Notes: generated from the sequence alone by a model not told the origin. Numbered from the stretch's first letter, positions 17,370 to 26,856 are shown. The stretch: DNA of 64,000 bases from Ruegeria sp. ANG-R (GCF_000813985.1 NZ_JWLJ01000006.1:124001-188000), one strand, 5' to 3'. A program made the numbers and translations.

Positions 17370-17948
17370 ATGACATTTTTCCGGACCGGAGCGCTTGTGG
17401 CTGCCCTAGCGATAATTGCGGGCGCGACCACAGCTGCGCCTTTGAAACTACAGCCGGCCAGCCCTCAGCCCAGCCCAACAGCCGGGTTGAATGTGAAATA
17501 CAGTAGTACAGGCACCCAGATAAAGAAGATCCGGGATCTGAGCCAGGCAAAGAGTATGCTTTCAAAAGCGCAGCCCGGGCAACCGTTGCGGGGATTGGAT
17601 TACCGGGACACCAACAAGGGTGAGAATGTGCTGACATTTACCGAGGCGTATAACGTTGCCGCCGAGGTCACAGGGTATATGCGTTTTGATTCACCCGGAA
17701 CCTATGAGCTCGAAACCTGGTCCAATGACGGGATTGAGGCTTGGGTCGGCGGCCAACAGATCGGCCGCGTTACGGGTATCCAAGGATGTGAAGCCAATCA
17801 ACGTACCGAAGTAGAGGTGCCCAAGGCAGGCTGGTACCCGTTGAAGATTGTCTATTTCCAGAAACTGGGAACCTCGTGCCTGATGATGAAGTCAGGAAAG
17901 CAGGGCGAACGGTTTACATGGACACCCAACGAGGTTTTTGGTCGTTGA
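17370..17948 (+). CDS. Secreted PA14-like domain protein
   Basis: 192 residues with an N-terminal signal peptide (MTFFRTGALVAALAIIAGAT, then TAAP). The remaining domain resembles a PA14/GLEYA-type beta sandwich: FDSPGTYELETWSNDGIEAW, then VGGQQIG and GWYPLKIVYFQKLGTSC. PA14 domains bind carbohydrate. Two cysteines may form a disulfide. The ATG at 17370 is chosen because the signal peptide begins there. A terminator follows at 17961. The physiological role is unknown. Confidence 0.68.
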   Translation: MTFFRTGALVAALAIIAGATTAAPLKLQPASPQPSPTAGLNVKYSSTGTQIKKIRDLSQAKSMLSKAQPGQPLRGLDYRDTNKGENVLTFTEAYNVAAEVTGYMRFDSPGTYELETWSNDGIEAWVGGQQIGRVTGIQGCEANQRTEVEVPKAGWYPLKIVYFQKLGTSCLMMKSGKQGERFTWTPNEVFGR

Positions 17949-17960
17949 TGAAAGCTGAAA

Positions 17961-17984
17961 AAAGGCGCTCCTCCGAGCGCCTTT
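17961..17984. terminator. Bidirectional terminator between convergent genes
   Basis: AAAGGCGCTC and GAGCGCCTTT pair perfectly around CTCC, flanked by A and T runs on each side. It separates the PA14-like gene from the convergent malyl-CoA lyase gene. Confidence 0.9.
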
Positions 17985-17994
17985 CTTCCGAGTC

Positions 17995-18957
17995 TTAGCC
18001 ACCCGCCGCGATCAGTTCGGCTTGCGCGACAATGACTTCGGCCTGTTTGATCGAGGCTATGTCGACCAAGCGACCTTTGTACACAGTAGCGCCTTCGCCG
18101 TTGGCCTTTGCCTGCTCCATCGCAGCCAAAATCTCACGCGCCTCGGCCACCGCCTCATCCGACGGGGTGAAAACCTGATTGGCCAATGCGATTTGCTTGG
18201 GGTGGATGGCCCATTTTCCCACCATCCCCAGCGTGGCCGAGCGTCTGGCTTGCGCGATATAGCCTTCGTCGTCCGAGAAGTCCCCGAATGGCCCGTCCAC
18301 CGGCAGCACGCCATGGGTGCGGCAGGCGGCAACGATGGCGGCCTGCGCCCAGTGCCACGGGTCGGACCAATGCTTCTCACCTTCACGAAGCATATAATAG
18401 TTTTCCTGCGTGCCTCCGATGCCGGTTGTCTGCATCCCCATCGACGCGGCGAAATCCGCAGCGCCAAGGCTCATGGCCTGCATACGCGGGGATGAGGCCG
18501 CGATCTCTTCAACATGTGCCAGACCGGCGGCGGATTCGATGATGACTTCGAAAGAGATGGGTTTGGCCCGGTCTTTGGCGCGCTCAATGGCGGTCACCAG
18601 CGCGTCTACCGCGTAGACATCAGCCGCGCAGCCCACCTTGGGAATCATGATCTGATCCAGCCGATCGCCCGCCTGTTCCAGCACATCGACCACGTCGCGA
18701 TACCAATAGGGGGTATCCAGCCCGTTGATCCGAACCGACATGTATTTGTTGCCCCAATCGACCGTGTTCAGCGCCTCGATCACGTTGGCGCGGGCGGTAT
18801 CCTTGTCGGACGGGGCTACCGAATCTTCCAGGTCCAGATTTATGACATCCGCGGCTGACGCCGCCATCTTGGGAAACAGCTTGGTGTTCGAGCCCGGGCC
18901 AAACAATTGGCAACGATTGGGGCGCGCCGGAGCGGCGGGTTGGATGCGGAAACTCAT
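17995..18957 (-). CDS. mcl1: L-malyl-CoA/beta-methylmalyl-CoA lyase
   Basis: 320-residue CitE-like aldolase that cleaves malyl-CoA to glyoxylate and acetyl-CoA, and beta-methylmalyl-CoA to glyoxylate and propionyl-CoA. This is the ethylmalonyl-CoA pathway step in Rhodobacteraceae. Landmarks are SNTKLFPKMAASAADVINLD, LEDSVAPSDKDTARANV (Mg-binding acidic residues), SFEVIIESAAGLAHVEEIA and GKWAIHPKQIALANQVF. The ATG at 18957 gives the normal family start MSFRIQPAAPARPNRCQLFG. The gene order gives no operon partner. Confidence 0.93.
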   Translation of the reverse strand: MSFRIQPAAPARPNRCQLFGPGSNTKLFPKMAASAADVINLDLEDSVAPSDKDTARANVIEALNTVDWGNKYMSVRINGLDTPYWYRDVVDVLEQAGDRLDQIMIPKVGCAADVYAVDALVTAIERAKDRAKPISFEVIIESAAGLAHVEEIAASSPRMQAMSLGAADFAASMGMQTTGIGGTQENYYMLREGEKHWSDPWHWAQAAIVAACRTHGVLPVDGPFGDFSDDEGYIAQARRSATLGMVGKWAIHPKQIALANQVFTPSDEAVAEAREILAAMEQAKANGEGATVYKGRLVDIASIKQAEVIVAQAELIAAGG

Positions 18958-19253
18958 CTGAACCTCGTCTGAGTAATGAAATTGCGTTCTTTCCTGATGT
19001 TGGGATATTAAATTGCGCGACACTGTGCAAGCGCGATTGTGCAGATGCGGCAATGCGTGTGCAGAATGACCTGTTCTAACTGCAAGGTGGGGGTGCTTAA
19101 AGTTTGATCAGTTTAAAAACTTCGAATAATTTCGCGCAAGAAAGTCCTTATGTGCAATTTCATCCCGCCAAAGGGCGAGGGACACGGACAATTCGAGAAA
19201 CCCTCGTCAAATCGGTTCTCTAGCTTAAGCCGGAATCAAAGGAGTGCACCGCA

Positions 19254-20255
19254 ATGATCGAGACACCGTATCTGTTGTTTTTGGGTGATGCGCCCGACCT
19301 GTTGGCGGCCAAAGTTGCTATTGGCATCCGGGACTGGCGCCCTGAAAATGCCGTAGGTCAAATCAGGCTGGAAGGTTGCAAGGCCGATCTGGGCCTGACG
19401 GAAATGACACTGGCCGAAGGTAAAGCCGCTGGTGCCAAGACACTGGTCATTGGTGTTGCAAACCGGGGTGGGATCATCAGCGAAGCCTGGAAAGAAGTTT
19501 TGATCGAAGCGCTGGAGATGGGCTATGACTTGGCGTCGGGCCTGCACAATCTGCTGCGCGACGAAGGTGATCTGGTGGCGGCAGCGCAAACCCATGGCTG
19601 CACCCTGCATGACGTCCGTGTACCGACCGTTGGCTACCCGATTGCCAATGGCAAGAAGCGCACCGGCAAACGGTGCCTCGCGGTTGGCACCGATTGTTCT
19701 GCCGGTAAAATGTATACCGCAATGTCGATGGACGCCGAAATGCGCAAGCGCGGGATGAAATCGTCCTTCCGGGCCACCGGTCAGACAGGCATTCTGGTCA
19801 CGGGTCAGGGCGTGCCGCTGGACGCGGTTATCGCGGATTTCATGGCAGGATCGGTCGAGTATCTGACCCCGGACAATGATCCCGATCACTGGGACCACAT
19901 CGAAGGACAGGGCTCTTTGTTCCACGTATCCTATTCCGGGGTGACCATGGCGTTGATCCATGGCGGCCAGCCCGACGCGCTGGTCCTGTGCCATGAGCCG
20001 ACGCGGACCCATATGCGCGGCCTGCCCGAATACTCGCTGCCGACGCTGGAACAGCTGCGTGACACCGCGCTTCCGCTGGCGCGCGTGGCGAACCCCGAGT
20101 GTCAGGTTGCAGGTGTGTCGATCAACACCCAGCACCTGAGCGAAGACGAGGCGCGCGAATACATCGCCAAGGTCGAGGCCGAAATGGGTATCCCGGCGAC
20201 CGACCCCTACCGGTTTGGCGCCGGTAAACTGGTGGATGCGCTGGCCGCACTATGA
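19254..20255 (+). CDS. dgcN: DgcN-type DUF1611 protein, D-glutamate N-acetyltransferase
   Basis: 333-residue protein of the DUF1611 family. It has an N-terminal Rossmann-like part and a P-loop-like C-terminal part (VGTDCSAGKMYTAMSMDAEM, RATGQTGILVTGQGVPLDAV). In marine proteobacteria, DgcN acetylates D-glutamate as the first step of the DgcN-DgcA D-glutamate pathway. Here dgcA-like and D-amino-acid aminotransferase genes follow directly, which supports the assignment. The ATG at 19254 follows AAAGGAG. The 296-bp upstream gap is shared with the divergent mcl1. Confidence 0.87.
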   Translation: MIETPYLLFLGDAPDLLAAKVAIGIRDWRPENAVGQIRLEGCKADLGLTEMTLAEGKAAGAKTLVIGVANRGGIISEAWKEVLIEALEMGYDLASGLHNLLRDEGDLVAAAQTHGCTLHDVRVPTVGYPIANGKKRTGKRCLAVGTDCSAGKMYTAMSMDAEMRKRGMKSSFRATGQTGILVTGQGVPLDAVIADFMAGSVEYLTPDNDPDHWDHIEGQGSLFHVSYSGVTMALIHGGQPDALVLCHEPTRTHMRGLPEYSLPTLEQLRDTALPLARVANPECQVAGVSINTQHLSEDEAREYIAKVEAEMGIPATDPYRFGAGKLVDALAAL

Positions 20256-20329
20256 TTTAAGCACTTTGCCGGCGGCGGGGCGATCCGCCCCCGGCAGAAG
20301 TAATTGTCAAAAGATGAAGGAGCGGGCGC

Positions 20330-21295
20330 GTGCAGATTGAAGTTTCTCGCGATGTGTTTCGGCTTGCGCAGGTGTTCACCATCTCACGCGGCTCACGAAC
20401 CGAGGCCAATGTGTTGACGGCTCGGATTTCGGACGGGGCACATCACGGTTGGGGCGAATGCGTACCATATGCCCGCTACGATGAGACACTGGCATCTGTC
20501 GAGGCCGAGATTGCCGGACTGCCCGACGTGTTATCGCGCTATTCCCTTATGGATCTCCTGCCCGCTGGCGCGGCGCGGAATGCGGTGGATTGTGCACTGT
20601 GGGATCTGGAAGCGAAACGCGCAGGCAAACGGGCGTGGGAGTTGGCCGAACTCGCCGCGCCTGGGCCCGAAATTACCGCTTATACCCTGTCGCTGGATAC
20701 GCCCGAAGCGATGCGGGCTCAGGCGGCCGAGAACGCATTTCGCCCCCTGTTGAAGATCAAACTGGGAACGCCGGACGATATGCCCCGGCTTGAGGCTGTG
20801 CGGGCTGGTGCGCCAAAGTCAAAAATCATCATCGATGCCAATGAGGGCTGGTCGGCCGAGGTTTATGCCGAACTTGCCCCGCACCTTGTGCGTCTGGGCG
20901 TCGCTCTGGTCGAGCAACCTTTGCCCGCGGGCGAGGATGACGCGTTGATCGGACTGGAGCGCCCGGTGCCCGTTTGCGCTGATGAAAGCTGTCACGACCG
21001 GGCCAGCCTGCCTGCGCTCAAAGGTAAATATGATGTGGTGAACATCAAACTGGACAAGACCGGAGGTCTGACCGAGGCGCTGGAGCTGCGCAAGGCCGCG
21101 CTGGCCGAGGGCTATGGCATCATGGTCGGCTGCATGGTCGGAAGTTCGCTGGCGATGGCGCCCGCGACGCTGGTGGCGCAGGGGGCGATGGTCACGGACC
21201 TTGACGGGCCGCTTCTGTTGGCAGAAGACCGCGATACACCCCTGATTTTTGATGAAACCGGAGTACATCCGCCCAAAGCGGCACTCTGGGGCTGA
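20330..21295 (+). CDS. dgcA: DgcA-type enolase-superfamily N-acetyl-D-glutamate racemase
   Basis: 321-residue member of the dipeptide epimerase/mandelate racemase-like group. After the capping domain (HHGWGECVPYARYDETLASV) the barrel shows LKIKLGTPDD with the KxK catalytic lysines. Next come the metal ligands in IIIDANEGWS, LVEQPLP and CADESCH, and the second lysine in VNIKLDKTGGLTEAL. The genes beside it favour racemisation of N-acetyl-D-glutamate over dipeptide epimerisation. The start is GTG at 20330 with GAAGGAG upstream. It lies 75 bp after dgcN. Confidence 0.85.
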   Translation: MQIEVSRDVFRLAQVFTISRGSRTEANVLTARISDGAHHGWGECVPYARYDETLASVEAEIAGLPDVLSRYSLMDLLPAGAARNAVDCALWDLEAKRAGKRAWELAELAAPGPEITAYTLSLDTPEAMRAQAAENAFRPLLKIKLGTPDDMPRLEAVRAGAPKSKIIIDANEGWSAEVYAELAPHLVRLGVALVEQPLPAGEDDALIGLERPVPVCADESCHDRASLPALKGKYDVVNIKLDKTGGLTEALELRKAALAEGYGIMVGCMVGSSLAMAPATLVAQGAMVTDLDGPLLLAEDRDTPLIFDETGVHPPKAALWG

Positions 21296-21305
21296 GGAGA
21301 AGAAC

Positions 21306-22166
21306 ATGACCCGCACCGTCTATGTGAATGGCGAATACCTGCCCGAAACCGAAGCACGCGTTTCAATTTTTGACCGGGGTTTCCTGTTTGCGGATGCCGT
21401 ATACGAGGTGACCAGCGTTCTGGATGGCAAGCTGATCGACTTTGACGGCCATGCAGTGCGTCTGAAGCGTTCGCTGGACGAACTCGATATCGTCCAGCCT
21501 TGCAGCATGGACGAATTGCTGGAGATCCACCGAAAACTGGTAGAGTTGAACGACATCGACGAAGGTCTGGTCTATCTGCAGGTCACGCGCGGCTCGGACG
21601 GGGATCGGGATTTTGTTTTCCCGTCCGCGGATACCAAGCCCAGCCTCGTGCTCTTTACCCAGAATAAACCGGGCCTTGCCGACAGTCCGGCATCGAAGAA
21701 GGGTGCCAAGATCATCTCGATTGATGATATCCGCTGGGGCCGTCGTGACATCAAGACGGTTCAGCTGCTTTATCCGTCAATGGGTAAGATGATGGCCAAG
21801 AAGGTAGGCTGTGATGACGCGTGGCTGGTTGAAGACGGCTATGTGACCGAAGGCACCAGCAACAACGCCTATTTTGTCAAGAACGGCAAGATCGTCACCC
21901 GTCCGTTGTCCAACGACATTCTGCACGGAATCACCCGCAAGGCGGTTCTGCGCATGGCGGCCGAGGCTCAGATGGAGATCGAGGAACGCCTGTTCACCAT
22001 CGACGAGGCGAAAGAGGCGGACGAGGCCTTCACGACCTCGGCCAGCGCTTTCGTCATGCCTGTGGTCGAGATCGACGGCGTCGCGCTGGGTGATGGCACG
22101 CCGGGCCCGATCGCCAAGCGACTGCGCGAGATCTATCTGGACGAAAGCCGCAAGGCTGCAATCTGA
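21306..22166 (+). CDS. dat: D-amino-acid (D-alanine) aminotransferase
   Basis: 286-residue fold-type IV PLP transaminase that moves the amino group between D-amino acids and 2-oxoacids. Landmarks are EARVSIFDRGFLFADAVYEV, LLYPSMGKMMAKK with the PLP lysine, and EGTSNNAYFVKNGKIVTRPL followed by ILHGITRKAVL. It starts 10 bp after dgcA stops, so it belongs to the same operon. It can feed D-glutamate into the pathway from other D-amino acids such as peptidoglycan-derived D-alanine. Confidence 0.92.
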   Translation: MTRTVYVNGEYLPETEARVSIFDRGFLFADAVYEVTSVLDGKLIDFDGHAVRLKRSLDELDIVQPCSMDELLEIHRKLVELNDIDEGLVYLQVTRGSDGDRDFVFPSADTKPSLVLFTQNKPGLADSPASKKGAKIISIDDIRWGRRDIKTVQLLYPSMGKMMAKKVGCDDAWLVEDGYVTEGTSNNAYFVKNGKIVTRPLSNDILHGITRKAVLRMAAEAQMEIEERLFTIDEAKEADEAFTTSASAFVMPVVEIDGVALGDGTPGPIAKRLREIYLDESRKAAI

Positions 22167-22351
22167 AAAGGGCTACCGCATCCGGGTGCATCGCCCGAAG
22201 GATGTGAACTCAAATGCAACGCACGGGACAACTTGTCGATATTCGTGGCACCCTCGCTAAATATGGTGAGGGTGTTGTCGTTTCACAGCGCGGCTAGCAT
22301 CAGAGAACTCCCCCTATCCGACCGAACCGGCCAAGATCAGGGCGTCAGGCG

Positions 22352-23506
22352 TCAACAAAGCATCGGCGGTATCCAGGTTTCCATCAGCGGGGACCCATCT
22401 GGCTTAACAAATATCACCCGGAAGCTTGTTACATTTTGTTGGTATGCCAACAGAGCCGCGCCATATTCTGACTTACACAGTGGCTGCCTTAGCCAGTTTG
22501 CGGCTTTCAGAACTGCGGAGTTGCCTGTCCAAGTTCTGTATTCCTCGGGGTGTCGAACCTCTATCGTCAGTATGATCAATTGATCTGAGAGGGTGCCTTT
22601 GACAAAGCGAAAATCGCGCGAGGGGCGAAGTTCTGAAGCTGCATCTATAATGCCGGGACCCGATACTTTCAGTGCTTGTGCGCGACCATTATCGTTTTTG
22701 ACCCAATCCTGAATTTGGCGGTAGGTTTGCAGGTTTTTGGATTCGCGTTGCTTTGTTGGCTTTAGCCGCCAACGCTGAGACGCGCCCGAACCATTCGTCG
22801 ATAGGGCAGAAATGTAGTCGGATGACAGTTCGTACGCATAGATATCAACAACACCCTCGGCAGAATCAACGACCATAACGCAGAGCACGAACCTGTCATC
22901 TGGCCGCGCAATCGTGGCTGCCCATATGCGTGCCTCTGCCGCGCAACGGTCCTCGGACATAGAAACTGGCTGATGATTTGGCGTGCCCCAAAGCAACCCG
23001 ATCACAGCCTTAGGATAAGCATCTTCGTTGTAGGTGCCCTCGAATCCATCGGGTTTGTCGGCGACGACACGGCAGACCACATACTCTGAATAACTCAGCG
23101 CAAACTTCCGGTTTCCCGTCAGCGCTTCGCCGTTATGCGGTTCCAGGCACGAATTTCCTATGATGGGTGAAATGTCAGGGTGTTGGGGCCAGTCAGGCCG
23201 CATCGTCGCGAGCCAGAGATTCCAAGGACGCCCACCTGCAAATTTGAAATCCTCAAGAAGACGCAAGTGATACGAATATTCCTGACCAGCTTCACCATCC
23301 TCCTGAAATTGAACAGACACGTCGAGATATGGGTCGATTTTTCCGGCGACCGGTCGCGGACCGACTTCGGCAATAGTTCGCACTGAAATCGCGGGACCAG
23401 GGCCCACTCGGACCAAACGAATTGGATCGAAGAACAGACCAAAGCCAATAATAAGCGCCGCACCGCAAATCAAAGTTATGGTCCAAGCCCGATATCGAAC
23501 AAACAT
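22352..23506 (-). CDS. Membrane-anchored hypothetical protein
   Basis: 384 residues starting at ATG 23506, with in-frame GTG and TTG just upstream. A single N-terminal hydrophobic helix (about residues 8-24) anchors a large, probably periplasmic domain with several cysteines (NSCLEPHN, VVCRVVADK, EDRCAAEA). I recognise no family. Its composition is slightly AT-richer than the flanking operons, and the gene stands alone between convergent neighbours. That suggests lineage-specific DNA. Confidence 0.6.
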   Translation of the reverse strand: MFVRYRAWTITLICGAALIIGFGLFFDPIRLVRVGPGPAISVRTIAEVGPRPVAGKIDPYLDVSVQFQEDGEAGQEYSYHLRLLEDFKFAGGRPWNLWLATMRPDWPQHPDISPIIGNSCLEPHNGEALTGNRKFALSYSEYVVCRVVADKPDGFEGTYNEDAYPKAVIGLLWGTPNHQPVSMSEDRCAAEARIWAATIARPDDRFVLCVMVVDSAEGVVDIYAYELSSDYISALSTNGSGASQRWRLKPTKQRESKNLQTYRQIQDWVKNDNGRAQALKVSGPGIIDAASELRPSRDFRFVKGTLSDQLIILTIEVRHPEEYRTWTGNSAVLKAANWLRQPLCKSEYGAALLAYQQNVTSFRVIFVKPDGSPLMETWIPPMLC

Positions 23507-23747
23507 ACATGTCACCAAAAGTATAAGTTTTCATGCATGAGTAAGCTAGTATCGCAGGGCAATCACCTCCTGTTTGCCTCACTTGACTCATTTCATTTCG
23601 GAACGGTCATTGCGCCTCGAACAAACCGTCAAGCTGGGTTTTTGCGGATCACTGAAATGTCACTAATTGTAAATCCATATTCGAAAGATCAGCAACGTCC
23701 CAAGCAGTAGGTTCATACGAAATAGGCGTCTTTTCTGGCGTCGCGCG

Positions 23748-24062
23748 TCAGCTCTTCTTCGTCACATTCTCTTCGAATGCAACCTTGAAGGCCGCCTGTT
23801 TCTCGGCACTGGCTTCGGTCTGGTAGTTGGCTTTCCACGCGTCCATCGTCATGCCATAGAAAATCTCGCGCGCCTCGTCCTTGCTCATTTCTATGCCTTT
23901 GGCATTGGCCGCTTCCTGATACCAGCGCGACAGGCAGTTGCGGCAGAACCCGGCCAGATTCATCATGTCGATGTTCTGCACGTCGGTGCGATCCTGCATC
24001 AAATGCTGCTGCAAACGGCGAAACGCTGCGGCCTGAAGTTCGATTTCGGTTTGCTTGTCCAT
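23748..24062 (-). CDS. DUF1244 family protein
   Basis: 104-residue conserved proteobacterial protein of unknown function. The family pattern is clear: AAAFRRLQQHLMQDRTDVQN, then MNLAGFCRNCLSRWYQ with two conserved cysteines, and MSKDEAREIFYGM. It is cytosolic and small. It lies 114 bp upstream of a small membrane protein gene on the same strand, with no clear functional link. Confidence 0.93.
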   Translation of the reverse strand: MDKQTEIELQAAAFRRLQQHLMQDRTDVQNIDMMNLAGFCRNCLSRWYQEAANAKGIEMSKDEAREIFYGMTMDAWKANYQTEASAEKQAAFKVAFEENVTKKS

Positions 24063-24176
24063 TGTCGGGCTCCGAGTGATTGTCTTGCGTTCTGAACTTG
24101 ACCTAGCAATCCGTGGGCCATGTTACAACGAACAGGAGGGGCCCTAAGGCCCCTCGGAACGTCAGGTCTGGATGCT

Positions 24177-24416
24177 CTATGCCAGTTTGAGGGCCAGCCA
24201 AGGCATCAGGCAGAATATGGTGGTCAGGAGCTTGTAGTTTGCAAGATACCTGAAATAGGCCCTCTTTGCGTCGGCTCGCTCCATTTGGAACAGTCTGCCA
24301 TGTAGGCCTGCAATCCAGTCCTGCATGATGATGATCATCAGCGTGCTGAACAGCAATACAGCTACGTTCAAGACCGTCATCCAGCCGAAGACGGTCGTCA
24401 GGAATTCCTGAGTCAT
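24177..24416 (-). CDS. Small two-helix membrane protein (DUF6868-like)
   Basis: 79 residues with two hydrophobic segments (about 10-30 and 62-78) separated by a polar loop containing LHGRLFQMERADAKRAYFRY. This pattern is seen in small DUF6868-type proteins of marine bacteria. The function is unknown. A good AAGGAGACGAC ribosome site precedes the ATG at 24416. Confidence 0.72.
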   Translation of the reverse strand: MTQEFLTTVFGWMTVLNVAVLLFSTLMIIIMQDWIAGLHGRLFQMERADAKRAYFRYLANYKLLTTIFCLMPWLALKLA

Positions 24417-24492
24417 GGTCGTCTCCTTTCCTTATATATATGGGTGCCTGCGCGGTGATCCACAATATTGGGCGATCTGAATTGACCTTACA

Positions 24493-25230
24493 TCAAAGGC
24501 CGCTGTCGGCCAGCGCGTCCTGCAGAATAGCGGCCAGACGTTCCGCCCATGCACGCTGCCCTTCATTGTCGGCGATCAGATCATTGCGCAGCTCGATCAG
24601 TGCGTTTGGACGACCAAAGGCGGTGCAATGCTTGTCAATCGCATCACCGGGCAGCACGCCTGTGTAGGGTTCGTTTACACCAACGCACAGATCACCCTCG
24701 GCGTTCAGCCGGTTGATCAATGGGCGTGAGAACCGCTCATCCGCTGTGTGCAAGACGCCGATGTGCCATGGCCGGGGCTCGCGACCGCGCAGCTGGCGCG
24801 TAAAGGAGTGCATCGAGACGATGACCGCATGGGGGCGGGATGCAAGCTGTGCCAGCGCATCGTGATAGGGTCGGTAGCACATGTTCAGACGGCGCGCACG
24901 CTCGACCGCATCTGCCTGACGGTTGCCGGGGATGATCGAGCCGTCATAGAGCTTCATCAACAGCGTCGGATCGTCCTCGCCCCGGTTGGGGTCAATCACC
25001 AGGCGCGAGAAATTGGCGGCGATCACGGGGGCGTTCAGAACCTCGCCCAGATGTTTCGAGACCTCGTAGGCGCCCACATCATACGCGATGTGACGCTCCA
25101 TATCCTCACGCGGTAGACCCAGGTCTCCGCCGTTGATATCGGGCGGCACCATGTTGGTTGCATGGTCACAGGTAATCAGCCAGCGCGACGGGCGATCCGC
25201 GCCGTGAACAAAAAACGGAGAGTATGTCAT
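24493..25230 (-). CDS. N-formylglutamate amidohydrolase family protein
   Basis: 245-residue zinc-dependent hydrolase-like protein. WLITCDHATNMVPPDINGGD, HIAYDVGAYEVSKHLGEVLN, VIDPNRGEDDPTLL and VIVSMHSFTRQLRG carry the conserved His, Asp and Glu positions of the HutG-like family. The ATG at 25230 is chosen as the start of the conserved part; upstream in-frame sequence is not conserved. There is no histidine-degradation operon nearby, so the true substrate may be another N-acyl amino acid. It is divergent from pyruvate kinase. Confidence 0.86.
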   Translation of the reverse strand: MTYSPFFVHGADRPSRWLITCDHATNMVPPDINGGDLGLPREDMERHIAYDVGAYEVSKHLGEVLNAPVIAANFSRLVIDPNRGEDDPTLLMKLYDGSIIPGNRQADAVERARRLNMCYRPYHDALAQLASRPHAVIVSMHSFTRQLRGREPRPWHIGVLHTADERFSRPLINRLNAEGDLCVGVNEPYTGVLPGDAIDKHCTAFGRPNALIELRNDLIADNEGQRAWAERLAAILQDALADSGL

Positions 25231-25348
25231 GAGCCTGTCATCTTGTTTGTCGCAGGTGTAGGACAGTTGCGTTGGAAAGGGAATTGCGCAATAAGCGGCC
25301 CAAGCAATGTTTGCGGTAACATTCGTGCGTGGAAGGAGAGCCTGATCA

Positions 25349-26794
25349 ATGCGACGCCTGAGAAATGTAAAAATCGTGGCGACGCTGGGACCGGCGTCCA
25401 ATGACTATGACACCATCCGCGCGCTGCATGAGGCCGGGGCCGATGTGTTCCGGCTGAACATGAGCCATGGCAGTCACGATGAAATTCGCGAGAGGCACCG
25501 TATAATCCGGCAGATCGAAAAGGATCTGGAAAGCCCGATCGCAATTCTGGCCGACCTGCAGGGGCCGAAGCTGCGTGTTGGCGTATTTGCCAATGACGCG
25601 GAAGAGCTGGAAGAGGGCGCCGCATTTCGTTTGGATCTTGATCCGGCGGCCGGGGATATCACCCGGGTCTGCCTGCCACACCCCGAGATTTTTGCCGCGT
25701 TGGAACCCGGCGCGCGTCTGTTGGTCAATGACGGAAAAATTCGTCTGATCGTGCAGGATTGCGGTCAGGACTTTGCGCATTGCACGGTGGAAGTCGGGGG
25801 TACGATCTCGAACCGAAAAGGTGTGAATGTTCCGGACGTGGTTCTGCCATTAGCGGCCTTGTCCGCTAAGGATCGAGACGATCTGGAGTTTGTCTGCCAG
25901 TTGGGTGTGGACTGGTTGGCGCTCAGCTTTGTTCAGCGGGCCAAGGACGTGTTCGAGGCGCGGGCGTTGGCAGATGGTCGCGCTTCAATCCTGTCCAAGA
26001 TCGAAAAACCCGCTGCGGTCGAGGCGTTTGACGACATCCTCGATGCATCGGACGGGATCATGGTTGCGCGGGGTGACCTGGGTGTTGAGCTCCCCGTTTC
26101 GGCCGTCCCCCCCATTCAGAAGCGTCTGGTGCGTAAATGCCGCACAGCCGCGAAACCCGTGATTGTCGCCACACAGATGCTGGAAAGCATGATCGAAAGC
26201 CCGATGCCCACGCGGGCCGAGGTCTCGGACGTGGCCACCGCCATCTATGAAGGCACCGATGCGATCATGCTCAGCGCGGAATCGGCTGCGGGGTCTTATC
26301 CCATCGAGGCGGTTCAGACGATGAACAAAGTTGCCATCGAGGTCGAGGCCGACCCGACCTATCATCAGATCATTGCCGCTTCGCGCACGGCCAAGGGGAC
26401 GACCATCGCAGATGGTATCGTCGCCGCCGCGCGCGAGATTGCGGAAAAGACAGACATCAAGGCCATCTGCTGCTTTACTCAAAGCGGCACCACCGCGTTG
26501 CTTACCGCACGCGAACGCCCCGGTGTGCCGATTATCGCAATGACCCCTGCCACCGGAACCGCGCGCAGGCTCTGCCTGAGCTGGGGGTGCCATTGCGTCA
26601 TGACCCCGGAGCAGGAACGGTTCAAAGGCGCTGTCGTCAGTGCAGCCCGGGCCGCCCGTTCAGGTGGCTTTGCAACCGATACTGACCAGATCGTGGTCAC
26701 CGCAGGTGTGCCTTTTAACGTCCCTGGCACGACCAATATTCTGCGTATCGCTCCGTGTGACGAAAGGCTGATCTACAACACTGACCCGGGTTGA
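25349..26794 (+). CDS. pyk: Pyruvate kinase
   Basis: 481-residue glycolytic enzyme converting phosphoenolpyruvate and ADP to pyruvate and ATP. The barrel opens with RNVKIVATLGPASNDYDTI and contains FRLNMSHG. The catalytic signature is SILSKIEKPAAVEAFDDI, then DGIMVARGDLGVELP. VIVATQMLESMIESPMPTRA and DVATAIYEGTDAIMLSAE follow. A GGAAGGAGAG ribosome site lies 8 bp before the ATG. Confidence 0.97.
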   Translation: MRRLRNVKIVATLGPASNDYDTIRALHEAGADVFRLNMSHGSHDEIRERHRIIRQIEKDLESPIAILADLQGPKLRVGVFANDAEELEEGAAFRLDLDPAAGDITRVCLPHPEIFAALEPGARLLVNDGKIRLIVQDCGQDFAHCTVEVGGTISNRKGVNVPDVVLPLAALSAKDRDDLEFVCQLGVDWLALSFVQRAKDVFEARALADGRASILSKIEKPAAVEAFDDILDASDGIMVARGDLGVELPVSAVPPIQKRLVRKCRTAAKPVIVATQMLESMIESPMPTRAEVSDVATAIYEGTDAIMLSAESAAGSYPIEAVQTMNKVAIEVEADPTYHQIIAASRTAKGTTIADGIVAAAREIAEKTDIKAICCFTQSGTTALLTARERPGVPIIAMTPATGTARRLCLSWGCHCVMTPEQERFKGAVVSAARAARSGGFATDTDQIVVTAGVPFNVPGTTNILRIAPCDERLIYNTDPG

Positions 26795-26835
26795 ATTCGG
26801 ATTATCAAGCTGAGTTTCATACTGAAACTTTGTTC

Positions 26836-26856
26836 AATGCCTATAATATAGGCATT
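26836..26856. promoter_or_regulatory. Perfect 21-bp AT-rich palindrome between pyk and the stress gene
   Basis: AATGCCTATA and its exact complement TATAGGCATT flank a single central A. It lies 40 bp after pyk and 190 bp before the universal stress gene, in an AT-rich stretch (26795-27048) without a gene. One-base spacing and full symmetry suit a dimeric regulator site better than a terminator, because no T run follows. Confidence 0.4.
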
